DNA of 23,479 bases, taken from contig CAYOVG010000061.1 of the NCBI GenBank assembly GCA_964407285.1, forward strand, positions 1 to 23,479, given 5' to 3'. The notes below the pieces were generated by a model, which was not told the DNA's origin, ran no database searches, and worked only from the letters and a program-made list of their open reading frames with translations. Source of the DNA: CAYOVG01 sp964407285 (GTDB lineage Bacteria; Desulfobacterota; Syntrophobacteria; Syntrophobacterales; Syntrophobacteraceae). Shown here one piece after another: positions 8,081-16,712 of this stretch. Each line of letters opens with the position of its first letter. Position 1 is the stretch's first letter. Position numbers and translations under genes: made by a program.

Positions 8081-10765
8081 TTAGAAAAATGCACCCATCG
8101 TAAACTGCCAGTTGTACTTATCTTCCCCATCACGTCGGTCGAGATTGTAACCCCACTCGACACGCAGCGGTCCCATGGGCGAGTTCCACCTGATTCCAAC
8201 GCCCGCGGCGGTCCGGAATTCCGTGATATCGAAAGCTTCGCCTTCATCGAAAGCATTACCGGCATCAAAGAACACAACGCCTCGTATCCCCAACTTCTCC
8301 GCAATGGGAAAGAGCAATTCCTGGTTGAAAAGCCCATACTTTATACCACCTATGACCTCTCCCGTGGTGGGGTCCGTTGGGCCCACGTCTCCAAACTGAA
8401 AAGCGCGAATCGAATTGATGCCGCCCAGGAAGAACCTGTCATAAATCGGAATCGAACTCTCAGAACCGGAATATGCGATGTAGCCGCCCTTCACGCGGCT
8501 GAACCCTATGAATTTCCAGAAGAGGGGATAGAACCAGCCCGACTCGCCGGTCATGATCACGTAGTTGGATTCACCCCCCAGGTACTCGCTGGCGATTTCC
8601 ACCGTAACCGAGTTGACGGAACCCTGAGTGGGCATGAAGGGATGGTCCGTGGTGTCGCGAATGGGATTGATCAGCAGGCTGCCCTTTTGATGGCGTCCCT
8701 CCTGGTCCCTGATGATCAAAGAAGCATTTTCGGCAACATCCTTCACCTTGGCGTTTTCATAGAGATATGAAACGTTCAGCCGGCTCCAGTCTCCGAATGG
8801 ATAGCCGAATCTCAACTTCCCGCCGATCGAATCCTTCGTGAAGTCTCTATAGCTCTTTTCCCAGTTGTAAACGTCGAACCCGCCGCTCAGGAGCGTGTCC
8901 ATGATGGAAGGTTCGGTGAAACTCAGAGAGTACCTGCTGTTATCCTCCCCGATGTACGCTTTCAGTCCCAGGATCAGACCGCTCCCGAAAAGATTGCGCT
9001 GGATGATTTCCCCGCCGACGAAGGGACCGTCTTCAGATGAATAACCGCCGCCGACGCTTATGGAACCGGTAAGCTTCTCCTTCACTCTCACTTCGAGGTT
9101 CATCACATCGGGTTCGGAAGATTCCGAAGGAGTGATTTCGGCCTGCTCGAAGTAGTCGAGTTTCCTCAGGTTGAGGCTGCTGTGCTCCATCTTGGCGGCG
9201 CTGAAGGTCTCTCCTTCCATGATCGCCATCTGGCGACGGATAACCCGGTCCTGCGTTTTTGTATTGCCGGTTATGGTAATCCGGCCGATACGGTACTTTC
9301 TTCCCTTACTCACGTTGTAAGTTATCTGCGCGGTTTCGTCCGGGCTTTTCTGTACCTGCGGATTGACGTCGGGATAGGCGTACCCTTCATTCATGAACGC
9401 CTTGCTGATCGTCTCGACATCCTCGCGCACCTTTTCCCGGCTGAAGTACTTCCCGGACTTGATCTGAAGCTTCTTTTCAATTTCCTTTTGCTGCTTTTCA
9501 TCCTCGAGCACATCGCCCGCGATCTTCACGCTCTCGACCTTGTAGCGCTCCCCTTCCTCCACGGGAATCTTTATGTGGAATCCGTCCCCGATACGGTCGA
9601 TCACCGGCGCGCCTATGCGGGCATCCATGAAGCCTTCGTCGTGGTAGAAAGCATTCAAACGCTCCAGATCGGTATCCAGCTTATCCTTTTGAAAGATGCC
9701 GTGATCGGTTATCCAGTAAAACCACCCTTTCTCGGAAGTCTCCATGACGCCGCGGAGTTTGCGATCGGAGAAATGCTTATTGCCCGTAAACTCGATCTCT
9801 TTTATGTAAACCTTTTGATTTTCTTTGATATTGAAGGTAACCGTCGCGTTCCGGGGGTCCCTGGGAAAGTTGATGACGGGTTCAACTTCGGCGTTGAAAA
9901 ACGCCTTTTCATGGTAGAGCTTCAAAATCCTCTGGGCATCCTCGTTTACCACGTTCCTCTGCAGGACCGCGTGAGGTTTCGTGGCCAGAGCGGCCATGAT
10001 GTCCTTCTCGGCGAGCTTCTTGTTTCCCTTTATATTGACTTCCTGCACGGTTGGGTTCTCACGGACCGTAAATACGAGCGTCTTCCCGCCCTCCGGATTA
10101 TCGACCGCATCGGCGTTGACCTCCGCGAAGAACCCCATCTTGTAGATCGACTTTATGTCCTCGCTCACCTGCTCAGGCCGGAGCAACTCCCCCTTGCCGC
10201 TCTTGACGTTCGCCAGTATGGCGTCGGGTTCGATCCTCTGGTTGCCCTTGACCTGAATGTCCGTGACGACGGCTTTGGAAAGGAGGCGGACGGAAACCTG
10301 CCGGCCGATCTGGTTGCCTATGGAAGCGAGGTTTTCGAGCCCTCTTTCCTCGGCGTAAAGCACCTCCGTCCTCTTGTTACCGGACACATCCACCAGCCTG
10401 GCGTCCACGCTGATATATCCGCCCACCTGGTTGAGGCTCCCGAACAGCACGTAGTCCGCCTTGAGCCTGCCGCCCATGGCGCGCGCCGCCGATTCGCTCG
10501 CCGGAGCGCTTCGCCCTCCGAGAATTCCCGCGACTTCGGACGCTCCGACAACACGCAAGCCCTCCTCGGTCAGATTTCGGTCCAGCAGATTCCGGAGGGT
10601 CTGTTGGGCCCTCGGCAGTTCCTCCTGACCGCGGATCGTAAACGGAAACACGGCAACACTCGGAGACCCGGTCTGTGCCCATGCCACCGCCCCAGCAGCC
10701 TCCAGCACCACCAGGCAAAAAGCGATCCATATCTTGCGCATCGTCCCCCCCCTTGTCGCCTTCAT
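8081..10765 (-). CDS. bamA: Outer membrane protein assembly factor BamA, with an extra N-terminal TolB/CsgG-like domain
   Basis: BamA is the Omp85 core of the machine that folds beta barrels into the outer membrane. This one has 894 residues, against about 800 usual. A signal peptide ends near AWA at 28-30. Residues about 35-165 form an extra domain (SVAVFPF, then ADYVLFGSLNQVGGYISVDARLVDV) resembling TolB N-terminal or CsgG-like folds. Five POTRA domains follow at roughly 165-238, 239-317, 318-407, 408-488 and 489-564. The 16-strand barrel runs from about 565 to the terminal phenylalanine (WQFTMGAFF). The usual VRGF motif reads IRAF at 786-789. The ATG at 10765 has AGGAGAGG upstream. A second in-frame ATG at 10741 is possible. 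ompH follows after 13 bases. Confidence 0.96.
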   Translation of the reverse strand: MKATRGGTMRKIWIAFCLVVLEAAGAVAWAQTGSPSVAVFPFTIRGQEELPRAQQTLRNLLDRNLTEEGLRVVGASEVAGILGGRSAPASESAARAMGGRLKADYVLFGSLNQVGGYISVDARLVDVSGNKRTEVLYAEERGLENLASIGNQIGRQVSVRLLSKAVVTDIQVKGNQRIEPDAILANVKSGKGELLRPEQVSEDIKSIYKMGFFAEVNADAVDNPEGGKTLVFTVRENPTVQEVNIKGNKKLAEKDIMAALATKPHAVLQRNVVNEDAQRILKLYHEKAFFNAEVEPVINFPRDPRNATVTFNIKENQKVYIKEIEFTGNKHFSDRKLRGVMETSEKGWFYWITDHGIFQKDKLDTDLERLNAFYHDEGFMDARIGAPVIDRIGDGFHIKIPVEEGERYKVESVKIAGDVLEDEKQQKEIEKKLQIKSGKYFSREKVREDVETISKAFMNEGYAYPDVNPQVQKSPDETAQITYNVSKGRKYRIGRITITGNTKTQDRVIRRQMAIMEGETFSAAKMEHSSLNLRKLDYFEQAEITPSESSEPDVMNLEVRVKEKLTGSISVGGGYSSEDGPFVGGEIIQRNLFGSGLILGLKAYIGEDNSRYSLSFTEPSIMDTLLSGGFDVYNWEKSYRDFTKDSIGGKLRFGYPFGDWSRLNVSYLYENAKVKDVAENASLIIRDQEGRHQKGSLLINPIRDTTDHPFMPTQGSVNSVTVEIASEYLGGESNYVIMTGESGWFYPLFWKFIGFSRVKGGYIAYSGSESSIPIYDRFFLGGINSIRAFQFGDVGPTDPTTGEVIGGIKYGLFNQELLFPIAEKLGIRGVVFFDAGNAFDEGEAFDITEFRTAAGVGIRWNSPMGPLRVEWGYNLDRRDGEDKYNWQFTMGAFF

Positions 10766-10876
10766 ACATTCCTCTCCTGGAAATCATCAGCCATACCGCG
10801 GACCCGGTATTTCCATACCATCAATGGAATCGTAAATTGAAGTGCAAAATATGATGCGTGAAGCCCAAAACATCAA
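10766..10876 (-). promoter_or_regulatory. Candidate promoter and structured leader of bamA
   Basis: The 136-base gap between lolD and bamA is the longest within the lysS-waaA series. A sigma-70-like promoter is possible on the minus strand: TTGATG at 10871-10876, 17 bases, then CATATT at 10848-10853, each matching consensus at 4 of 6. The predicted leader has several dyads: TTCCAT/ATGGAA (10811-10829), ATACCG/CGGTAT (10793-10810) and GGAAAT/ATTTCC (10779-10814). Some share bases and would compete. The outermost touches the bamA Shine-Dalgarno region near 10772-10779. This was judged by eye; the promoter score is modest, and a sigma-E or other site could exist instead. Confidence 0.3.
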
Positions 10877-10901
10877 GCATAAAGTTGAAATGGATCGTAA
10901 A

Positions 10902-11586
10902 TCATTCCTGTCTCAACTGGCCCTCCACCAATCGCAGCGTTCTGTGCATCATGGAGGCGAGTTCCATGTTGTGCGTCACGATAACCATGGTCACCCCCGT
11001 TTCCTCGTTGAGCGAGACAAGCAACTCGTGCAGTTTTCGCCCCGTTCGCGTATCCAGATTTCCGCTCGGCTCATCGGCCAGGAACACCACCGGCTGCAAC
11101 AGAAGCGCCCTGGCGACCGCCACCCGCTGCTGCTCCCCTCCGGACAACTGCATCATGCGATGGTTCAACCGGTCCGCCAGTTCCAGGCGCTCCAGCAGTT
11201 CAACGGCCCGGGGCCTGGCTTCCTTCCTGGTCATTCCGGCAATGAGCCCGGGCATCATCACGTTCTCCACCGCACTGAATTCCGGCAGCAGGTAATGGAA
11301 CTGAAACACGAATCCTATGTGGCGGTTGCGGAACGCGGCGAGATCTTTCTGCTCCCACAGGAAGACGTCGTTGCCGCCGTAGAGCACCTTCCCGTCCGTG
11401 GGCCGGTCGAGCGTCCCCAGTATGTGCAGGAGGGTCGATTTGCCGACTCCCGAAGCTCCCACGATGGCGATGCGCTCTCCTCCCCGGATCAGAAGGTCCA
11501 GGTCTCGAAAGATCTCGAGGCGTTGCGGTCCGCTGCCGTAGACTTTGGCAAGTCCCATTGCATGGACCTGCATGGTGTTGGTATGC

Positions 11587-11594
<8 letters not shown>
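10902..11594 (-). CDS. lolD: Lipoprotein-releasing system ATP-binding protein
   Basis: LolD powers release of outer-membrane lipoproteins from the inner membrane to the periplasmic carrier LolA. The 230 residues form one ABC ATPase domain: Walker A GASGVGKST at 46-54, Q-loop FVFQFHYLLPEFSAVENV near 95-112, signature LSGGE at 150-154, Walker B VFLADEP at 170-176 and switch His208. The FQFHxLLPEFxxxEN stretch is characteristic of LolD among MacB-like ATPases. Its ATG overlaps the end of lolC by 8 bases (the lolC stop TAA lies inside the second and third codons of lolD), so the pair is translationally coupled. The next gene downstream is bamA after 136 bases. Confidence 0.95.
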
Positions 11595-12822
<1,228 letters not shown>

Positions 12823-12828
12823 AATAGA

Positions 12829-14319
12829 TTAAGTTTTCTTCTCCGGCTTCAGGTGAGGAAATAGAATCACGTCGCGGATGGAGGCGGAATCGGTAAAAAG
12901 CATCACCAGCCGGTCGATTCCGATACCTTCGCCCGCGGCGGGGGGCATGCCGTACTCCAGAGCGCGGATGTAGTCCTCATCCATCATGTGGGCCTCTTCG
13001 TCACCGGCCTGCCGCGCCTGGAGCTGTTTCATGAAGCGTTCGGCCTGGTCCCTCGGGTCGTTCAGCTCGGAAAAGGCGTTGGCCATCTCCCTCCCGGTGA
13101 TGAACAGCTCGAAGCGGTCCGTCACGCTCGGGTCGCTCTCGTTTCGGCGCGAGAGGGGCGAGACTTCCAGGGGGTAGTGCGTGATGAAGGTGGGCTGGAT
13201 GAGTTTGGGCTCCACAAGAAGATCGAACATCTTGGTGAGGAGCTTTCCGTGCCCTTCGAATTGTTCGATGGGGATGCCGAGCGACCGGGCCGTCTCGATG
13301 GTCTTCGCGGGGTCCTCCACGGCGGCGCGGGGAATGCCCCCGATCTCCACGAGCGAATCGGCCAGCGTATACCGGCGCCAGGGAGGGGTGAGGTCGACGC
13401 GCTCCCCCTGGTATTCGAGAACCGGGTTTCCGTCGTTTACCGCGGCCGCCACCGCGCCGAACAACTCCTCGGTGAGGAGGATAAGGTCTTCGTAGGTGGC
13501 GTAGGCCTGGTAGAATTCGAGCATGGTGAATTCGGGATTGTGCTGAGTGGATATCCCCTCGTTGCGGAAATTGCGGTTCAACTCGAAGACCTTCTCAAAG
13601 CCCCCGACCAGAAGGCGTTTGAGGTACAATTCCGGGGCGATGCGAAGGTAGAGATCGATTCCCAGCGCGTTGTGATGCGTCTTGAACGGCTTCGCCGTGG
13701 CGCCGCCGGGCACCACCTGCATCATGGGGGTTTCCACTTCGAGGAACCCGCGGCTGGAGAGGAACTGCCGCACTGTCTGAACGATTCCGGCCCGTTTCTT
13801 GAAAGTTTCCCGAACCTGCTCGTTGACGATGAGGTCCGCGTAGCGCTGCCGGTAGCGGATCTCCACGTCCTTGAGCCCATGGTACTTCTCGGGAAGCGGG
13901 CGCAGGTTCTTGGTAAGGAGCGCAAGGTCCCCGGCGAGAAGGGTGAGTTCGTCGGTGCGAGTGCGAAAAAGAGAGCCGCCCACGCGGATGATGTCCCCGA
14001 TATCGAGTTTCTTGACCAGGGCATACGTTTCCGCGGGCACGTTGTTCTTCTGGATGTAAATCTGCAGCCTGCCGCCCGCGTCTTCGATGTGCATGAATAC
14101 GGACTTGCCGAAAGAGCGGATGGCCATGATACGGCCTGCAACGGTAAAAGAAGGCGGTTCCTTCTCGAGTTCCTCCTTGCTTTTGCCTCCGAAGTTTTCG
14201 ATTATGTGGCGGATGCGGTCGGGAACCGCGTAGGCGTTGGGGTAGAGAGGGGTCCCCCCCTGCTCCATCTCCTGGGCCTTCTGCAGCCGCTCCCGCATTA
14301 CGACGTTTAGATCTTCCAT
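12829..14319 (-). CDS. lysS: Lysyl-tRNA synthetase, class II
   Basis: LysS attaches lysine to tRNA-Lys in the cytoplasm. The 496 residues are close to E. coli LysS (505). An anticodon-binding OB fold occupies about 57-145 (VAGRIMAIRSFGKSVFMHI). The class II catalytic core follows, with motif 2 in NRNFRNEG (248-255) continuing to HNPEFTMLEFYQAY, and motif 3 in GEGIGIDRLVMLF (463-475). The C-terminus ends at VILFPHLKPEKKT. The start at ATG 14319 matches the family but has a weak ribosome site; ATG 14298 is an alternative. It precedes lolC by 6 bases. This lysS-lolC-lolD order is common in deltaproteobacteria (from general knowledge). No lysine riboswitch-like leader is apparent upstream. Confidence 0.97.
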   Translation of the reverse strand: MEDLNVVMRERLQKAQEMEQGGTPLYPNAYAVPDRIRHIIENFGGKSKEELEKEPPSFTVAGRIMAIRSFGKSVFMHIEDAGGRLQIYIQKNNVPAETYALVKKLDIGDIIRVGGSLFRTRTDELTLLAGDLALLTKNLRPLPEKYHGLKDVEIRYRQRYADLIVNEQVRETFKKRAGIVQTVRQFLSSRGFLEVETPMMQVVPGGATAKPFKTHHNALGIDLYLRIAPELYLKRLLVGGFEKVFELNRNFRNEGISTQHNPEFTMLEFYQAYATYEDLILLTEELFGAVAAAVNDGNPVLEYQGERVDLTPPWRRYTLADSLVEIGGIPRAAVEDPAKTIETARSLGIPIEQFEGHGKLLTKMFDLLVEPKLIQPTFITHYPLEVSPLSRRNESDPSVTDRFELFITGREMANAFSELNDPRDQAERFMKQLQARQAGDEEAHMMDEDYIRALEYGMPPAAGEGIGIDRLVMLFTDSASIRDVILFPHLKPEKKT

Positions 14320-14428
14320 ATCTTAAAGCGCCCCTGTCTGAAAAAACACCAATGATTCCTCGTCCGGCTTCCGCGGTCGAGCTTAACGTTTCTAGTTGAT
14401 TTGGCCTTTGCAGTCAAGGCCATTCAGC

Positions 14429-14593
14429 CTACGGTTTCTTTCGCTTCTTGGCGATAGCGGAAATGCTGAAACCGACGATGAGCATACTCAGGACGATCAG
14501 CACCCAGTCGCCGCTGACGTAGAGGCTCCGCACTCCGGCGACGAGCAAAAGGCATCCCGCCACCAATCCGAACCAGGGAAACAAGCTATCCAT
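14429..14593 (-). CDS. Small two-helix membrane protein, function unknown
   Basis: A 54-residue open frame runs from ATG 14593 to TAG at 14429. AAGGAG lies about 11 bases before the start, with further purine-rich sequence (AAGAAGAG) closer in. The peptide has two hydrophobic segments, at about 6-24 (PWFGLVAGCLLLVAG) and 30-47 (WVLIVLSMLIVGFSISAI), joined by VRSLYVSGD, and a basic tail KKRKKP. That layout suggests a hairpin in the inner membrane with both ends in the cytoplasm. It lies on the same strand as lysS, 109 bases upstream of it, and may be the first gene of that transcript or separate. A 6-base dyad (14403-14421) lies between them. I do not recognise the family; homologues would be needed to confirm that it is translated. 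Confidence 0.6.
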   Translation of the reverse strand: MDSLFPWFGLVAGCLLLVAGVRSLYVSGDWVLIVLSMLIVGFSISAIAKKRKKP

Positions 14594-14700
14594 AATCTCT
14601 TCTTCTCCTTCCCGTTAAATGATATCCTGATTTTGTATCGGTTTTCGATCCGAAATGCAAAGTAAAAATCGGTTTTGGGGCGGATGTGAGGAGAACGGTA

Positions 14701-14730
14701 TTGACAACCGGGCGTGAAAACGACTATTAG
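14701..14730 (+). promoter_or_regulatory. Sigma-70-like promoter of tRNA-Arg
   Basis: TTGACA at 14701-14706 is a perfect -35 box. TATTAG at 14725-14730, after an 18-base spacer, matches the -10 consensus at 4 of 6. The predicted start of transcription is near 14737, about 50 bases before the mature tRNA, which is a usual distance for a processed leader. The divergent small membrane gene begins at 14593, so the 14594-14787 interval probably carries promoters for both strands. A weak minus-strand candidate (TTTGCA and TACAAA, 18 bases apart) is also visible there. Confidence 0.65.
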
Positions 14731-14787
14731 AAGGGTGCGACAAGGAAACAACGGAAGCGCTTCCGAGCGGGAAGCGCCGGTGACCGC

Positions 14788-14864
14788 GCGCCTGTAGCTC
14801 AGGTGGATAGAGCAACGGACTTCTAATCCGTGGGTCGGGAGTTCGAATCTCTCCAGGCGCGCCA
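14788..14864 (+). tRNA. tRNA-Arg (anticodon TCT)
   Basis: The full cloverleaf can be drawn. The acceptor stem is GCGCCTG with CAGGCGC, with discriminator G and an encoded CCA at 14862-14864. The D arm is GCTCAGGTGGATAGAGC. The anticodon stem ACGGA/TCCGT encloses loop CTTCTAA, with anticodon TCT at 14822-14824, which reads AGA and AGG. The T arm is GGGAG-TTCGAAT-CTCTC. All stems pair, with one G-T in the T stem. This tRNA stands alone, with its own promoter and terminator, between two minus-strand operons. A long open frame on the opposite strand is an artefact of this gene. Confidence 0.97.
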
Positions 14865-14870
14865 GAAATC

Positions 14871-14903
14871 AACAGGTTAGCGGAGTTCCGCTAACCTGTT
14901 TTA
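14871..14903 (+). terminator. Rho-independent terminator of tRNA-Arg
   Basis: A perfect 13-base-pair hairpin, AACAGGTTAGCGG (14871-14883) with CCGCTAACCTGTT (14888-14900) and loop AGTT, begins 6 bases after the CCA. In the tRNA direction it ends in a short T run (GTTTTAC). The T run is brief, but the stem is strong and placed as expected. Confidence 0.75.
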
Positions 14904-15262
14904 CTTTGAGTGTGAATTTTCCGGTAGTGTCCGGGATAAGCTTCACAGAGCACGAAGCACGTGACAATCGCGGTTTCGAGAGGTGATATGGCGTTTCATA
15001 GCCACACAACTCGTAGAACATGCCACAAACTTTGTGGAATTCAACTCGCTGGTCCTCTGAAAGCGGCATCTTCGCAACGGTTAGCCAATTCCGGACACCA
15101 CCAGTTTTTTTGACAAAGCTCGGAGGTCTTTCCCTGATGCAGCCTTGGGACTCTGCATTCCAAAGCGTTGAGAAACTTTTGCTCAGGTGCTTAACTCAGG
15201 GGTTATGCCACAGAAAACGAAGCCGGGGGTCGAACGAAGACCTGAAACTCGCCTCTCCGATG
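14904..15262. other. Gene-poor intergenic stretch after tRNA-Arg
   Basis: No convincing gene lies between the tRNA terminator and the end of trkH. The left part holds the possible inverted-repeat element. The right part (15103-15262) is unremarkable sequence with a T run at 15104-15110 and no clear hairpin that would end the trkH transcript. Short open frames cross it on both strands, but none has a good ribosome site or a recognisable product. Lower GC and a position next to a tRNA gene fit old insertion and decay. Confidence 0.5.
14923..15102. mobile_element. Possible 180-base element bounded by short inverted repeats (MITE-like or remnant)
   Basis: GGTAGTGTCCGG at 14923-14934 and CCGGACACCACC at 15091-15102 are inverted repeats matching at 11 of 12 positions, enclosing about 156 bases of visibly lower GC than the neighbouring genes. 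Terminal repeats with a GTGTCCGG core are, from memory, seen at insertion sequence ends in related bacteria; this was not checked. No transposase is present. A perfect dyad, CCACAAA-C-TTTGTGG (15023-15037), lies near the middle. A minus-strand frame starting at ATG 15069 (MPLSEDQRVEFHKVCG...) crosses the left end and stops inside the tRNA terminator region; it could be a gene remnant. No target duplication is evident, so the call is tentative. Confidence 0.3.
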
Positions 15263-16711
15263 CTACTTCCTCCAGAACTCTGGAACCAACAGGACGATCA
15301 CGGTAAAGATTTCAAGCCGTCCCAGCAGCATGCAAAGTGACAGCAGCCACTTTCCAGGGTATGGGATGTGTGCGAAGTTATCCGTAGGCCCCACGGTTCC
15401 GAGCCCCGGACCTATGTTTCCAAGCGTCGCCGCTACGGCGGTGCAGGAACTCACGATATCGACTCCCATCGCCGAGAGCAGGAAGGAGGAGAGTATAAAA
15501 ACCCCAAGGTAGATCATGAAAAAACCCCAGATACCCTTCATGACCTCATCAGGCACGATGCGCCCGCCCATTTTCACCTGCAGTACCGCTCGCGGGTGAA
15601 TCAGTCGCAGGAGTTCAAGGTATGCGTACTTGAGCATGAGCACGATTCGCATGCACTTCATGCCGCCGCCGGTCGAACCCGCACAGGCGCCGAGGAACAT
15701 GCAAAAAACCAGGATCAACTGCGTGAGCGGGGGCCATTTCTCGTAGTCCGCCGTGGCGAAACCGGTCGTGGTAATGATCGACGTCACCTGGAAGACGGAA
15801 CATTTCAGGGCCGTCCCAAAAGAGTCGTAGTTGCTCTCAAGAACGCTCATGGTGGAAACCAACGTGAAGACGGCGACCACGCCCATGAAGAATCGGGATT
15901 CCGGGTCCCGCAGGAGAGCCGATGGTTTTCCAAGAAGGGCAAGGTAGTGGAGCGAGAAATTGATGCCCGCTATCAACATGAATACCGTTATGACAATGTC
16001 GATGTAGGCGCTGTCGTAGTGGCCGATGGAAGCATTCCGGGTCGAGAAGCCGCCCGTCGCCATCGTACCGAACGTATGGCACAGGGCGTCAAAAAGATTC
16101 ATCCCGCCAAAGAGGAGCAGCACGGTTTGCAGCACGGAAAAGAGCAGGTAGACTTTCCACAGGACCATGGCCGTATCGCGGATGCGGGGCTTTAGCTTAT
16201 CGGGAACCGGCCCGGGGACTTCCGCCTTGTAGAGCTGCATCCCCCCAACCCCCAGGAAGGGCAGGATCGCGATGGAGAAAACGATGATCCCCATCCCGCC
16301 GAGCCAGTGGGTGAGGCTCCGCCACATGAGAAAACCGGGGGCCACCTTTTCCACGTCGGTTAGAACCGAAGAGCCGGTTGTCGTGAACCCCGACACGGAC
16401 TCGAAGAAGGCGTCGACAAACTCCGGAAAGACGTTCCCGATATGGAACGGCAGCGCCCCGATGAAGCTCGAGGCAATCCAGCCCAGGGCCACAATGGCCA
16501 TTCCCTCCCGGTGGTTCATCGAGGCAACCTGCTCTCCTCTGAAAGCGAAAAAAAGCGCGGAGCCCGTCGCAAGCGTCAGACCAAGAGCTTTCAGAAGCGG
16601 CAGTTGACTCTCATCCCGGTAGTAGACGGAAAATGCGAGGGGAAAGAGCATCGTTATTCCGATGCAGAAGACAAGAGCCCCCAGGATCCGAAAGATGTAG
16701 CCCCATCGCAT
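15263..16711 (-). CDS. trkH: Trk potassium uptake system, membrane subunit TrkH
   Basis: TrkH is the K+-translocating pore of the Trk system in the inner membrane. The 482 residues match E. coli TrkH (483). Four pore repeats each carry a filter-like segment: TTTGSS at 110-115, MATGGFS at 217-223, TTTGFAT at 314-320 and TLGNIGPG at 429-436. GACAGSTGGG at 341-350 corresponds to the flexible gate loop in the third repeat. The C-terminus, RLEIFTVIVLLVPEFWRK, is typical of the family. ATG 16711 is one base after the trkA stop, so the two are co-translated. TrkH is a homodimer regulated by the TrkA ring. Confidence 0.97.
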   Translation of the reverse strand: MRWGYIFRILGALVFCIGITMLFPLAFSVYYRDESQLPLLKALGLTLATGSALFFAFRGEQVASMNHREGMAIVALGWIASSFIGALPFHIGNVFPEFVDAFFESVSGFTTTGSSVLTDVEKVAPGFLMWRSLTHWLGGMGIIVFSIAILPFLGVGGMQLYKAEVPGPVPDKLKPRIRDTAMVLWKVYLLFSVLQTVLLLFGGMNLFDALCHTFGTMATGGFSTRNASIGHYDSAYIDIVITVFMLIAGINFSLHYLALLGKPSALLRDPESRFFMGVVAVFTLVSTMSVLESNYDSFGTALKCSVFQVTSIITTTGFATADYEKWPPLTQLILVFCMFLGACAGSTGGGMKCMRIVLMLKYAYLELLRLIHPRAVLQVKMGGRIVPDEVMKGIWGFFMIYLGVFILSSFLLSAMGVDIVSSCTAVAATLGNIGPGLGTVGPTDNFAHIPYPGKWLLSLCMLLGRLEIFTVIVLLVPEFWRK

Positions 16712-16712
16712 G

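Noticed and set aside
9182..10840. A 552-codon plus-strand frame opposite bamA
   Set aside because: Antisense to a convincing BamA with signal peptide, POTRA domains and barrel; no plausible product.
12988..14310. A 440-codon plus-strand frame opposite lysS
   Set aside because: Antisense to a class II synthetase with intact motifs 2 and 3.
14403..14421. Possible terminator hairpin (GGCCTT/AAGGCC) between the small membrane gene and lysS
   Set aside because: The stem is only 6 base pairs and no T run follows on the transcribed strand, so a terminator cannot be supported.
14320..14428. Lysine riboswitch or T-box leader for lysS
   Set aside because: The interval is only about 109 bases, and no conserved L-box or T-box elements were recognised.
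14832..14864. The tRNA-Arg 3' end as an integration (att) site
   Set aside because: No second copy of the 3' segment was seen in the window and no integrase gene is present.
14615..14872. A minus-strand 85-codon frame across the tRNA gene
   Set aside because: It contains the familiar antisense-of-tRNA peptide (GAPGEIRTPDPRIRS), a known annotation artefact.
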